Part shown: piece by piece, positions 1 to 11,200 of the stretch | How positions within the stretch are numbered: the first letter of the stretch is position 1 | Layout of the letters: every line of letters begins with the position of its first letter | Source: Providencia zhijiangensis | GTDB taxonomy: Bacteria > Pseudomonadota > Gammaproteobacteria > Enterobacterales > Enterobacteriaceae | Reading direction: 5' to 3' | Length of the DNA: 64,000 nt | Assembly (NCBI RefSeq): GCF_030315915.2 | Contig: NZ_CP135990.1 | Location: forward strand, 2,852,001 to 2,916,000 | Translations under genes and position numbers: made by a program | The notes under the pieces: generated by a model | Seen by the model: the letters and a program-made list of their open reading frames with translations, nothing else | Told to the model about the DNA's origin: nothing | The model's database searches: none

Positions 1-1413
1 CAAGAACAAACCGAAGTCATCTTGGATGAAGTCAGTAATTACTTCAGAGTAGATGAAGGTAAAAACGTTGAGTCTGTATTTACCGTTGGTGGCTTTAGCT
101 TTGCAGGTGCAGGGCAAAACATGGGTCTCGCGTTCGTCGTTCTGAAAAACTGGGATGAGCGTAAAGGTAAAGAAAACCATGTGGATGCGATTGTTGCGCG
201 TGCAAACGCAGCACTATCCAAAAAACAAGGTGCCTTTATTTATGCCTTTAACTTGCCTGCAATCGTCGAATTAGGAACATCAAACGGTTTCGATTTCGAA
301 CTGGTTGATAAAGGCGGTTTAGGCCATGACAAACTGATGGAAGCACGTAATCAGTTACTTGGACTGGCAGCGCAGCACCCTGAAATTCTGCAAGGTGTAC
401 GCCCTAATGGCCAAGATGATACATCGCAATACCGTATCTATATCGACCAACAAAAAGCACAGGCGCAAGGCGTTGCGATCAGCGATATCAACGCAACTCT
501 CAGCTCCGTGTTTGGTGGTACTTACGTCAACGACTTTATCGACCGCGGTCGTGTGAAGAAAGTTTACGTACAAGGTGACGCGGAAAGCCGTATGTTGCCG
601 TCAGATATCAGCAACCTGTATGTTCGTAATAACCAAGGGAAAATGGTGCCATTCTCGGCATTCTTAGATACATCTAAAGATCCTTGGAAATACGGTTCAC
701 CACGTTTAGAACGTTATAACGGTGTTCCAGCGATGAACATTCAAGGCCAAGCAACAGAAGGTCAAAGTACCGGTGCTGCAATGCTGATGATGGAAAAACT
801 GACCACAGAAAACCTACCTGCGGGTATCGGTTATGAGTGGACAGGTATGTCGTACCAAGAGCGTTTGTCTGGTAACCAGGCACCTGCCCTGTATGCGATT
901 TCCCTGATTGTTGTATTCCTGTGTCTGGCTGCACTGTATGAAAGCTGGTCTGTACCGTTCTCAGTTATGTTAGTGGTGCCACTTGGGGTTATCGGTGCGT
1001 TACTCTTCACCTCCGTCCGAGGCTTAGATAACGACGTTTACTTCAAGGTAGGGCTGTTAACCACCATTGGGTTATCGGCGAAGAACGCAATCTTGATTGT
1101 TGAATTCGCCAAAGACTTGATGGAGAAAGAAGGTAAAGGATTGATTGAAGCAACATTAGATGCAGTTAAAATGCGTCTAAGACCAATCCTGATGACATCA
1201 CTGGCATTTATGCTGGGTGTTATCCCTCTGGTATTCAGTAATGGTGCAGGTTCTGCGGCACAAAACTCCGTCGGTACAGGTGTACTGGGTGGTATGTTCG
1301 CAGCAACATCATTGGCTATCTTCTTCGTTCCGGTATTCTTTGTGGTGATCCGTCGCCGCTTTGCAAAGGTACCAGAGCACGTTGATAACCATCAGCCACC
1401 AGCAAACCACTGA
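1..1413 (+). CDS. acrB: AcrB-type RND multidrug efflux pump, C-terminal part (5' end outside window)
   Basis: Inner-membrane proton-driven drug exporter subunit that works with an AcrA-like adaptor and a TolC channel. The frame is open from base 1, so the gene begins before the window; 470 residues are visible, matching roughly residues 580-1049 of E. coli AcrB. Visible features are the switch-loop stretch [10 protein letters not shown], the docking-domain segment [16 protein letters not shown], and the second membrane half with [18 protein letters not shown] and [17 protein letters not shown]. The C-terminus ends in a charged tail after [10 protein letters not shown] strong terminator follows directly. 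Near-identity to the AcrB C-half makes the family certain; AcrB rather than a close paralog is inferred from the overall match. Confidence 0.95.
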   Translation, partial: QEQTEVILDEVSNYFRVDEGKNVESVFTVGGFSFAGAGQNMGLAFVVLKNWDERKGKENHVDAIVARANAALSKKQGAFIYAFNLPAIVELGTSNGFDFELVDKGGLGHDKLMEARNQLLGLAAQHPEILQGVRPNGQDDTSQYRIYIDQQKAQAQGVAISDINATLSSVFGGTYVNDFIDRGRVKKVYVQGDAESRMLPSDISNLYVRNNQGKMVPFSAFLDTSKDPWKYGSPRLERYNGVPAMNIQGQATEGQSTGAAMLMMEKLTTENLPAGIGYEWTGMSYQERLSGNQAPALYAISLIVVFLCLAALYESWSVPFSVMLVVPLGVIGALLFTSVRGLDNDVYFKVGLLTTIGLSAKNAILIVEFAKDLMEKEGKGLIEATLDAVKMRLRPILMTSLAFMLGVIPLVFSNGAGSAAQNSVGTGVLGGMFAATSLAIFFVPVFFVVIRRRFAKVPEHVDNHQPPANH

Positions 1414-1429
1414 TTAAATTCATAAGTAC

Positions 1430-1462
1430 AAAAAGACCACAGCAATGTGGTCTTTTTTTTTT
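1430..1462 (+). terminator. Rho-independent terminator of acrB
   Basis: Perfect stem AAAAAGACCACA / TGTGGTCTTTTT with a 4-base loop GCAA, followed by a run of T. It starts 17 bases after the acrB stop. Confidence 0.93.
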
Positions 1463-2232
1463 GCTATCGCTCAGGGATTTTTAGTAGGTCTATTCTATTT
1501 TTTGATAACTGCAGAATGAGAAATTAGCGTTATAGTCATCCTCGTTAAGGACATTTAATAGCAAGGAACTTATAACAGATGGCTCATACAATAATGCTAA
1601 CTAGACCCTTTCTACTCAGTCGGAATATTCGTTCAACAACGGCTATTGAGCATCATTTTTTCTTGAGCAATGAAAACCATGGTCAACGGAGTTTGACCAT
1701 CCAAATCGCCAAGATGATATGGGCGAAAATCACCCAAATGGAGGGACGCTCTCCAAAACAACGAGTCATCAAGCTAGTTAATTCAAATTCATCTAGCCAA
1801 CCCTCATCATCCTCACCTTTTCAATTCGCAAAGCCTGTCTTGTTTGCTAATCGCTTCAATCATCAAAATGCCCCTTTTATCACTTCCTCGAAACAACACA
1901 ACTTCAATCCATCGAACACCATTTTCATTCCCCTTCATGACGGTATTTTGAGTGCAGGTCGTTATACGAAAATCGAGACTTTTCATCAACAAGCACACCA
2001 TCTTGTGACAGACAAGGACGTCACGACTTTCGGTAATACCCGCCCTCTTGAAAGCCATCAAACATTATGCAAAGTATGCACTCTTTGCCTGCAAAATATA
2101 ATTGATATTAAAGGATTCACTCAAACTAGAAATTCCTCACTACGTGGAAATAGTGAGATTTCAATATTCAGAACAGGAGCCTTTCAGCTAGGGAAGAACC
2201 AATAGGTGCTTGTCATATCAACAGCATCAGAA
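1463..2232. other. Long intergenic stretch with only doubtful reading frames
   Basis: No recognisable gene. A plus-strand open frame (1579-2205, 208 codons) has an AAGGAA 11 bases before its ATG, but its product is rich in Ser/Asn/Gln/His and resembles no family I know. On the minus strand an open frame (1813-2061) ends in LCELKR. A shifted frame just downstream reads KGEDDEGWLDEFELTSL and then a hydrophobic piece IWVIFAHIILAIWMVKL before a stop. This pattern could be the relic of a decayed minus-strand gene, but no single frame is convincing. Confidence 0.35.
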
Positions 2233-2262
2233 ATAAAAAACGGCCTCATTCTCTGAGGCCGT
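2233..2262 (-). terminator. Rho-independent terminator of the DASS transporter gene
   Basis: Stem ACGGCCTCA / TGAGGCCGT with loop TTCTC; on the minus strand it is followed by TTTTTTATTT. It lies 31 bases beyond the stop of the transporter gene. Confidence 0.9.
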
Positions 2263-2293
2263 ACTATTTATTTGTCGAATTTTCTGGTTTCTA

Positions 2294-3679
2294 TTACAGC
2301 CAGAAGAACCAAGCAAATAGAGAGATGACAATGATACATGCCACGTTCAATACAGCACCCACACGTACCATTTCAATTTGTCGAATATAACCCGAGCCAA
2401 ACACAATCGCATTCGGTGGTGTCGCGACAGGTAGCATAAAGGCACAAGATGCACCAATACCGATAATCATGGTTAACGCCATGACTGGCATACCTAATGC
2501 TTCCGCAACTGTTGCAAAGATTGGAACCAACAGTGCCGCACTGGCTGTATTACTGGTAAATTCCGTCAGGATGATAATAAAGGTTGTCACCGCAAGAATG
2601 ATCACAAACCAATGGCTTTCACCAAATGTCATTTGCATCCAGTCTGCCATGATTTTACTTGCACCAGATGAGCTTAAAATCGCGCTCAGTGTCAAACCAC
2701 CACCAAACAGCATTAATACGCCCCACTCGGTATTTTTTTGGATTTGTGACCAGCTAGCCACGCCCGTAATACCGATTAATACTGCCGCGCTCAATGCGAT
2801 GATGGTATCTAAATCTTTCACACCACCTAAAGCTTCGCTAATAAATGTACTGGTGATCCAGCAAACAACCGCTAAAAAGAAAATGCCCATTGCGGTAATA
2901 CGTTTACCATTCCATTCAACTTTTTCTAATTCAATGTCAAAACGGTGTTTTAAATTCGGACGCAGCATCATGTACATCAGCACAAACATCATTGGCAGTA
3001 AAACTACCATGATTGGAATGCCGTATTTCATCCATGATAAGAAATCCAAGCCAAGCGCAGAAGCGGCGATCGCATTCGGCGGGCTACCTACAATCGTACC
3101 TAAACCACCAATACTGGCACTATAAGCCACACCCAATAACACGAATACAAATGTATTGCGCTCATGGCGAACATCAAGGTTAGAAAGAATACCTAAAACC
3201 AGCGGTAACATCATTGCGGCTGTTGCCGTGTTGCTGATCCACATGGATAACCCAGCGGTCACCACGAACAGTAAAATCACAGCAACCGATAGACGCCCAC
3301 GAGCAGCCATCAACAAGCGGTTAGCTATTAGGCGGTCAAGACCTTGAATATGCAGTGCAGTTGCTAACGCAAATCCACCAAAGAACAAAAAGATAATTGG
3401 GTTAGCAAAAGCTTTTAACGCATCCCCGGTTCCCATTAATCCCAGCCCAACAGCCAGTAAAGGAATACATAATGCCGTGATAGTGACGTGAATAGCCTCT
3501 GTTAACCAAAGCACGCCCACAAAGACCATTAAAGCCAGTCCCGCATTTGCTTTTGGATCAAAAGGCAAAAATTTCAACAGTAAAAGTAAAACTACAATAT
3601 CAACCGCTAGGATAATCCAACCACGCTTATTTGAAGGGGTTGGAGAAGCCGATGGTGTCAAAGATTCGGAAGCATCCAT
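2294..3679 (-). CDS. DASS/SLC13-family sodium:dicarboxylate (or sulfate) symporter
   Basis: Polytopic inner-membrane secondary transporter of the divalent anion:Na+ symporter family. Two repeats each carry the family's Ser-Asn-Thr motif: ISNTATAAMMLPL in the first half and TSNTASAALLVPI in the second. Each is paired with a Pro-Pro-Asn signature (GSPPNAIAAS and ATPPNAIVFGS). Eleven or more hydrophobic segments fill 461 residues, normal for the family. The frame is open further upstream to 3808, but the ATG at 3679 (MDASES) has a GGAG 8 bases before it and the upstream part is not transporter-like, so I start there. Substrate (succinate, malate, citrate, tartrate or sulfate) cannot be read from sequence. 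It appears monocistronic with its own terminator. Confidence 0.88.
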   Translation of the reverse strand: MDASESLTPSASPTPSNKRGWIILAVDIVVLLLLLKFLPFDPKANAGLALMVFVGVLWLTEAIHVTITALCIPLLAVGLGLMGTGDALKAFANPIIFLFFGGFALATALHIQGLDRLIANRLLMAARGRLSVAVILLFVVTAGLSMWISNTATAAMMLPLVLGILSNLDVRHERNTFVFVLLGVAYSASIGGLGTIVGSPPNAIAASALGLDFLSWMKYGIPIMVVLLPMMFVLMYMMLRPNLKHRFDIELEKVEWNGKRITAMGIFFLAVVCWITSTFISEALGGVKDLDTIIALSAAVLIGITGVASWSQIQKNTEWGVLMLFGGGLTLSAILSSSGASKIMADWMQMTFGESHWFVIILAVTTFIIILTEFTSNTASAALLVPIFATVAEALGMPVMALTMIIGIGASCAFMLPVATPPNAIVFGSGYIRQIEMVRVGAVLNVACIIVISLFAWFFWL

Positions 3680-4048
3680 GTTAACTCCATAGCTCGGAAG
3701 CAATTTAAGTTTTCGAGTAATTTTTGTTAATCGTTTTTTAAGAGGAGTAAAATATAGAGTTAATTGAATGAGATGAAAATGTAGATAGCCCAAAATTGCG
3801 ATCTGCACCCCGCAATTAACTCACTTTATGGTGAAAATCGTAAAAATCTCACTGCTAATTCACAAAAATGGCAATTAATTACTTAAGACAATGTATAGGT
3901 AAGAATAACTAACTGCGACGTTTCTCTATAAATTCCCCTCACCAGAAATATATAACAATTTGATAGTTCAGATAAATAATTCCATTTCTATTTTGTGAGC
4001 TGTAAACCAGCGGACTATGTAATTCAGGCTGGCTTACATTTTTATGAG
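3680..4048. other. AT-rich intergenic region between the transporter and the toxin remnant
   Basis: Presumably holds the promoter of the minus-strand transporter gene and the 3' end of the toxin transcript. I see no tRNA, clear terminator or recognisable operator here. Confidence 0.5.
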
Positions 4049-6926
4049 TTATCCTTGGGATGGATGGCCTAACAAACCATTATGCAATGTCATGCTCGGT
4101 AACCACTGGGTATCCATTCTAGGCATTCCTAATGAATCTTTCTGTGCAAACCCTGCAGCCTGTTCCGACAACAACGAAAAATGAACATCACTTTCAATAC
4201 GCTGATAATCCTTAAGCTCAATATGCGTTTCTGCCAGATCAATCGTTAAATCCAGTGAGTGGCGCTGAATAAATTGTTCTAATGACACATCTTTTGTTTG
4301 GTTGATGAAACGTAACTGCAAATGTTGATGAGCCTGTTTTTGATCACCAAAAACTTGCCTCAACACTAAAGTGGTATTTTGGCTCATATCTGTGATAAAT
4401 AAATCGTCATCGTGCTGGCTCATCACCAATTCATCACTCTCTGAGACAGGTAAAATTAGCGTATCTAACTGAGAATCAAGCGCATGATTATCGATAATAA
4501 TAGAGTGGTAATACGCCCATGATTCTTTCGAAATCCTGTAAGTATCCTGTCCATTTCCAGCACTCAGCACGATGTTTTCCACATCCTGAATGATTGCGGG
4601 CGATAACCTATCATTTTGCTTGCCACCACGAATAATCAATGAAGAACCGATATGAGCGCTTTGTGATTGGTTTTCATTCGCTAAAATATCGACATACAGA
4701 ATTTCACCGCTTTCAGCAAACATTAACAAGCCATTACCGACAATTTTCACATTATCAAACCGTAAATCAGGATAAACATCGACAATTTTTGGTAACTGAG
4801 CGCTGCTGATCAAGTGCTGGCCTTGTCCAAATGCAGAAGATAACTGATTCTCCATCGCAAATGACTGGCGATACAATTTCTTAGCTGTTGGATCAAAAAT
4901 TAATCCAGCTGAATTATCCGCACTTAATCCCAGAAACTGAATATTATTTTCTAATGATAATTCATCAGCAATAATCAATTTTCCATTCATGTACCATGCG
5001 GGAATATTTTGCAGGGAATTTTCTTTATTTAGCCCAATCAACGTGATTGTTTTACAGCAATAATAATCCCCCAATTTTTCCCACCAATTTGCCCGCTCTT
5101 TAAACCAAACTTCATTTAATGCAACGGGATGATATTTCCCGCTAGCATCAATTTGGCAAACGACACCATCCGAATCAGACAGAAATAAATTACCTTGCCA
5201 AAATATAACGTTTTGTATGTTATGAGGGGTGTTCACAATCCATGCTGTCGGTTTAATCACATTTAATATGTTCTGCCCTGCACCTTCTTGGCGATACAGT
5301 TCTTTATTTTTATGGCTGTAAAAATAGAAAACTTCCGTTCCCTTATCATCAAATAGGCTTCCCATTAATGCTAAATCAGGCGGAATAGCCCAATGGTTTT
5401 GATGTAATCGGATATTGGTCGGCTCTTTACCATAACCAAGAGAAGGAGATAAATTAGGTTTAATAAGAAGATTGTCCTCCACTCTTAACCAATAACGGTG
5501 TAGAGCTTGGTTACTATCAATCCCTGATATCGTCACGCTCTGACCTAAATCAGCTTCAATCTGTACAGACTGCTTACCATCAGGTTTGTGAGTACCACTT
5601 AACATATAGTTCTGTAGGAATCTCTGAGGCGTTATCGTTGAAAACTGGGTTGGTGTTTGAGCTAATTGTTCTAATAAAGTTGAATTCGCATTTAAGCCGA
5701 TTAATTTAATTTTATTTTGCTCAAGTTGAAAATTAACAACTTCATTAGTATCAGTATATTTGCATGAAAAATAAATATGCCCATCACCTTTCCATAACTG
5801 TAATATTTCAAATGGACGATTATTTTGATTTTCTAATTGATATTCAGCACTCACCCCACCGGTTGTAATATCCACTTCCCATATTCGCTTTTGTACTGGT
5901 AAGTAGAAATAAGCCAAATCATCCACCACAGCACTAAAAATAGCGTACTGTTTATTAGAATCTAAAGTATCAATAAAAATATAGCGCTGATTGCTCACAT
6001 CATAGAAAGCTCGCCCCACATCCTTGCCATTGTGTTGGTGATTATCGATAGCAATATACTGCCCGTGCGCTTTATGCTGCTTAGCATAGTGCTGTAAATG
6101 TTGGTCTAAACTTTTGGGAATTCCTTGCCATAATTTTTCATCTTCACTCAAAATAGCTACCTGAGATGCTGAAAAATCAATTTCCTGTACTTCTTTATTT
6201 TTATCAACAACGACGATTTGACCTTTCACGCGGTCAACATCGATATCGATTTCAATATTCCCCACTATTAATTGATTATTTTGAATTTTAACCGCGCTAT
6301 TATCCAACTGGCTGGCGTCTATAATCCATTTTGAATTTTGATTATTTTGCGCATCATCCGTTAGGCTGATACGTACCCCATTATTTAGATTGAGCTTATA
6401 CGTTCCACCGTAACCTTTTATTTTATATTCAATTTTTCCATACCATTCCTTCGCTAGCTGAGGAATAACTAATTCACGATTTTTTTCATCTAAAATAACA
6501 TCAATTGGGGTATCCACATATTCATGGAAAATCTGTGTAATAGTATTTTCGCTAGGGAATATATAGAAATCATAATCAAAATTATCTTCCTGTTCTAATC
6601 GGCGAATAACATCGAAACCATTATCATGACGCGATGTACATCCCGGCCATAAGTTGTAATTGTATTTAATATAGGACTTAGGAATAACAGGTAACATAAC
6701 GGAATCGGCATGACTAAAATCTAGTTCATGCGTCGCTGACTGATAGCCAATACCCTGACGGATATTTATAGCTTGCTCTCGATCTTTAACCATAGTAGGG
6801 AAATTTCCTGCCCAAAATATATAGTTATGGCGCCCACCACCCGAAGAGCGAGGACTTGTTCGATAAATATATTGGCTATCAAATTGAATTTTGTTATTTC
6901 TTAAATCGAGTGAATCAAACACAGCG
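4049..6926 (-). pseudogene. Giant toxin, C-terminal fragment: TcdA/TcdB-type pore-forming/delivery domain, cut off by IS10
   Basis: Second half of a large toxin, continuous in frame with the fragment at 8256-12223 once IS10 and one target copy (1338 bp, a multiple of 3) are removed. About 955 unique residues. It begins inside the pore/delivery region of clostridial glucosylating toxins. The order of motifs follows C. difficile TcdB: SGGGRHNYIF, then a WPGCTSRHDNGFDVIRRLE segment like TcdB's TPGLRSLENDG, then DYDFYIF, VIPQLAKEWYGKIEY and KGYGGTYKLNLNNGVRISL (TcdB has GSGGTYALSLS). The middle and C-terminal parts are beta-rich, with one GGKQNDRLS...LSAGNGQDTY calcium-repeat-like stretch near the end. 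The frame runs on into IS10, giving an ATG at 6982, so a truncated product fused to IS10-encoded residues is formally possible. The family match is strong; activity without the N-terminal half is unlikely. Confidence 0.88.
6918..6926. repeat. IS10 target-site duplication, left copy
   Basis: AACACAGCG directly abuts the IS10 outer end and is repeated exactly at 8256-8264. Nine bases is the duplication length made by IS10. Confidence 0.97.
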
Positions 6927-6971
6927 CTGATGAATCCCCTAATGATTTTGGTAAAAATCATTAAGTTAAGG

Positions 6972-7041
6972 TGGATACACATCTTGTCATATGATCAAAT
7001 GGTTTCGCGAAAAATCAATAATCAGACAACAAGATGTGCGA
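6972..7041 (-). ncRNA. RNA-OUT, antisense regulator of IS10 transposase
   Basis: The region opposite the transposase start folds into the known RNA-OUT hairpin: CACATCTTGTC (6978-6988) pairs with GACAACAAGATGTG (7025-7038) on the same RNA. Its 5' end near 7041 overlaps the transposase start codon at 7034. In IS10 this RNA, made from pOUT, blocks translation of transposase mRNA. Ends are approximate and taken from knowledge of IS10. Confidence 0.8.
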
Positions 7042-8242
7042 ACTCGATATTTTACACGACTCTCTTTACCAATTCTGCCCCGAATTACACTTAAAACGAC
7101 TCAACAGCTTAACGTTGGCTTGCCACGCATTACTTGACTGTAAAACTCTCACTCTTACCGAACTTGGCCGTAACCTGCCAACCAAAGCGAGAACAAAACA
7201 TAACATCAAACGAATCGACCGATTGTTAGGTAATCGTCACCTCCACAAAGAGCGACTCGCTGTATACCGTTGGCATGCTAGCTTTATCTGTTCGGGCAAT
7301 ACGATGCCCATTGTACTTGTTGACTGGTCTGATATTCGTGAGCAAAAACGACTTATGGTATTGCGAGCTTCAGTCGCACTACACGGTCGTTCTGTTACTC
7401 TTTATGAGAAAGCGTTCCCGCTTTCAGAGCAATGTTCAAAGAAAGCTCATGACCAATTTCTAGCCGACCTTGCGAGCATTCTACCGAGTAACACCACACC
7501 GCTCATTGTCAGTGATGCTGGCTTTAAAGTGCCATGGTATAAATCCGTTGAGAAGCTGGGTTGGTACTGGTTAAGTCGAGTAAGAGGAAAAGTACAATAT
7601 GCAGACCTAGGAGCGGAAAACTGGAAACCTATCAGCAACTTACATGATATGTCATCTAGTCACTCAAAGACTTTAGGCTATAAGAGGCTGACTAAAAGCA
7701 ATCCAATCTCATGCCAAATTCTATTGTATAAATCTCGCTCTAAAGGCCGAAAAAATCAGCGCTCGACACGGACTCATTGTCACCACCCGTCACCTAAAAT
7801 CTACTCAGCGTCGGCAAAGGAGCCATGGGTTCTAGCAACTAACTTACCTGTTGAAATTCGAACACCCAAACAACTTGTTAATATCTATTCGAAGCGAATG
7901 CAGATTGAAGAAACCTTCCGAGACTTGAAAAGTCCTGCCTACGGACTAGGCCTACGCCATAGCCGAACGAGCAGCTCAGAGCGTTTTGATATCATGCTGC
8001 TAATCGCCCTGATGCTTCAACTAACATGTTGGCTTGCGGGCGTTCATGCTCAGAAACAAGGTTGGGACAAGCACTTCCAGGCTAACACAGTCAGAAATCG
8101 AAACGTACTCTCAACAGTTCGCTTAGGCATGGAAGTTTTGCGGCATTCTGGCTACACAATAACAAGGGAAGACTTACTCGTGGCTGCAACCCTACTAGCT
8201 CAAAATTTATTCACACATGGTTACGCTTTGGGGAAATTATGA
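7034..8242 (+). CDS. IS10 transposase
   Basis: DDE transposase of the IS4 family that moves IS10 by a cut-and-paste hairpin mechanism. It has the full 402 residues with the catalytic triad visible: Asp97 (IVLVDWSD), Asp161 (IVSDAGF) and Glu292 within the YREK-like stretch MQIEETFRDLKS. No frameshift or stop, so it is probably functional. The sequence matches the Tn10 IS10-Right transposase as I know it. Expression is expected to be low because of RNA-OUT pairing at the start codon and Dam methylation of the promoter. Reads opposite to the interrupted toxin gene. Confidence 0.98.
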   Translation: MCELDILHDSLYQFCPELHLKRLNSLTLACHALLDCKTLTLTELGRNLPTKARTKHNIKRIDRLLGNRHLHKERLAVYRWHASFICSGNTMPIVLVDWSDIREQKRLMVLRASVALHGRSVTLYEKAFPLSEQCSKKAHDQFLADLASILPSNTTPLIVSDAGFKVPWYKSVEKLGWYWLSRVRGKVQYADLGAENWKPISNLHDMSSSHSKTLGYKRLTKSNPISCQILLYKSRSKGRKNQRSTRTHCHHPSPKIYSASAKEPWVLATNLPVEIRTPKQLVNIYSKRMQIEETFRDLKSPAYGLGLRHSRTSSSERFDIMLLIALMLQLTCWLAGVHAQKQGWDKHFQANTVRNRNVLSTVRLGMEVLRHSGYTITREDLLVAATLLAQNLFTHGYALGKL

Positions 8243-8255
8243 GGGGATCTCTCAG

Positions 8256-8264
8256 AACACAGCG
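8256..8264. repeat. IS10 target-site duplication, right copy
   Basis: AACACAGCG immediately after the IS10 inner end; exact repeat of 6918-6926. Confidence 0.97.
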
Positions 8265-11200
8265 CCAAACTTAGGAATCAGCAGTTTTTTATCTGCCATA
8301 AAGTCATAACCATTGCCATTATAGGCGCTATCCAACGTAGAAAAATAGACGCCAACGGCTTTTGCATCTTCGCCAATAATCGCAAAATTACGTGCTAGCC
8401 CTACGAAGCCAATACCTACCCCTGCAACCATCACACTGGCACTCCCTAATGCAGCCGCTGCTGTGGAACACCCTATTACACCTAGCCCAACCCCACCCGC
8501 TCCAGTCACAAAGCTTGCTGAATCAAAAGTAAGTTGAGTGCTAAATATAATGCGCTCGGGATCACTATCTGCATTGGTGAGTTCGTAAATATCAAATCCC
8601 ACAAGAACACCACTAAAAAGGACGACCAACCCTTCATTTGCTGTTTTTGCCATCGATGAAAAGAAACAGTTCATCTCCGTTGCACTGGCTTCGCTTTCCG
8701 CTTTTAATCCAAGCTTGATGATTTTATTTATTTTTATCATATCATTGACGGTACTATGTGCCATCATTGAATAATTTACGTAAGTATGAATTTTTAGCGC
8801 CAGAAATAAATTCGATGATTTTTTTCTCTCTGAGACTTCGTTACGATTTTTATTCTCCACCCACTGAATAATGGATTGAATTGCGATCCCTGCATTCAAA
8901 CCATCAACGGAGATAGCGCTTGCTTCATTAAGTCGTACTTTTATTTCATTCTCTTCAAATCGATAATACTTACTGAAAATACCCATTTGTTCGACTGAAT
9001 ATTGGTGAAACTCGATAAAAGTTTTATCTGTCGTTTCAACCCAACGAGTTAAGTCTGTATTATCAATATTGATAAATTTAATTCGATATGTATTGTTCTC
9101 AGTTTGCTCTACAGTCGAAAATAGTGGGATCCATTTTTCATTAAAGTATTTTTCCTCAGCAAGTTTCATTGTTGCTTCATTGATTCGCTCTCCCCACTGT
9201 TGAGCATCAAGTATTGCCAGTGTACTTTTTAATTTTGTGTCTTCAGTAATTTCTTTTTGATTAAAAATTAATTCTTCAACTTTTTTTCCTCTGTCACTTA
9301 AATCAGATAATTTTTCATCAATACTTAAATCATTGACGGTTAAATGATGACCGATAGGGACTTTTGCCATATCGTCTGTATTAATAAAGACCAATTCAAA
9401 TGCTGGTTTATTATCAACTTCATAGGCAGAATAGTAATCGGCCATTTTCTTTTCATTGAAAAATTTTTTTAAAGATGAAAAAAGACACTTGCTATTTTTA
9501 AATGAAAACAGCCCAAAATTAGGATCATAAAAGTAATAAGTACTTTTCCCTTCAATTACTGTTTTACCTACCAGCATTGAGTGGCTTTTGCTGTTTACAG
9601 CGAACATTATGGTTTCAGACTTAATATCTAGCAGAGTTTGGATTTTTTTCAGTCCCATAATACCGTGGGAAAAAGAAGCTTCGACTGCTGCAACATTAGA
9701 GTGTAATTTTTTCAGCGAATCTTGTAATAATAAAGAATCTCGGCTTTCAGGGTTAGCCGCTGCGATGTATAGCTTATCAATGAGTTTATCCGCACCAAAA
9801 TGCCCTTCTCGCGCTAAGCTCACCGACATCCCTCTGACCAAGGGATAACAGCGCCCACCGGATTCACTTTTTACTAACGATAAATAAAAATCTTGTGGAA
9901 TTAATCGATTTACCTTACTGCCAGATTCAGAAAATAACTCGCTGATTTTCCCTGTTTGCGTCAATATGTTAGTGATATATTCAGCATGTGCTGTTTCTTG
10001 AATAACACGATATAACGCACCACGTTCTCTTGCCGTATACTCATTTGTGACATACATTTTTTTCAGTTGCTGTGAAGGGACAGTATCATTAACACCTTTC
10101 ATACTGATGTTTTTGTATTTATTTACTCCTTCATTAAATTCATTTTTAAACCGAATATTTCGCGTTAACTTGTGCAGATAAATTAAATTTTCATACCGTT
10201 CATTGATCGTTAAATAGTAAGCATATGGCGAGTGTATTTCCATATTTGGATCAAACTCTTTAATTTTAACTACAGCATTCATACCTTGTTTTGTTTTAAT
10301 ACGTTGCCATAACCAACTATATTCCACTTCACGTAAATGATAAAAAAGCTCGCCATATTGCTTATTCTGCATTGAGACAATAGTTTTATTCATTTCAATG
10401 GCATTTTCTATTTTCTTTTTTTCTACTATATCTGTTACACCAATTAAACTTTCCTCTAGTAACCGGCGATTTTTTTTTAACTCTTGAATTTGAGTATCTA
10501 ATTTTTGTTTGACTTGGCTACCAATATCCAGCCACGTTTTTAATGATGAATGGTTTTCAAAAGGCTCAGTCAGTGGTTCTGAAATGAGTACTTCTTCATT
10601 CGGAATATCACCAATTTTCACATTGGCTTTTTTGGCCAGCATTTTTAATTCACTATGAAGTCTCTCCCTAACATTTTCAAAGCGCAGCTTTCTATCGGAA
10701 AGATTATAGTCCCCCGCCTTTTGGACTCTAACCATATTTTTTTCTGCACTGAGGACGATTCGATTGCGCTGGGGTTGAACAATCAATTTCCACTCATCAC
10801 CATTAAAATGCATGAATGCGCTAGCTTTACTAATATTTTGCTCGACGATCGTGTAATCCCGCGCATCAACAGCCATCACAACATTATCATAAAGTAATGA
10901 GGCATCTGCACGGTTATCACGATAAACACGGTAGTTTTCGTGGTCTAATTCAATCACCACAACCGACTCACCACGTAATAACCCTGTGAATAAAAACGCT
11001 TTCTCCGGATGATTTTTAGGAATATCCACATATTCGACACGTTTGCTTTCTTTATTTCGCGCCTTTGAATCTAAAAGATAGCAATCTATGGCGTAACGCT
11101 GGTCTTGACCATAACTGGCGTCCACATATTCAACTTGGTAACCTTTACCAAAATTTTTACTGAATAATATTTTACCTTCCGTGGGTATTTGCAAAATAGA

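Larger units (their letters stand above)
6927..8255 (+). mobile_element. IS10 (IS10-Right type), complete, 1329 bp
   Basis: Begins CTGATGAATCCCCTAATGAT and ends GGGGATCTCTCAG, the outer and inner ends of IS10-Right. Length is exactly 1329 bp and a 9-bp duplication AACACAGCG flanks it. GATC (Dam) sites lie in the promoter region near 6993 and in the inner end, as expected for methylation-controlled IS10. It is a solo copy: no Tn10 tetracycline genes are adjacent. It interrupts the large toxin gene, with its outer end facing the toxin's C-terminal half. Confidence 0.98.

Noticed and set aside
1579..2205. 208-codon plus-strand gene
   Set aside because: Weakly placed ribosome site, composition rich in Ser/Asn/Gln/His, no family resemblance, and competing frames on the other strand; kept only as a note on the region.
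7034..8242. IS10 as part of a complete Tn10
   Set aside because: Toxin sequence, not tetracycline genes or a second IS10, lies on both sides with a direct 9-bp duplication, so this is a solo insertion.
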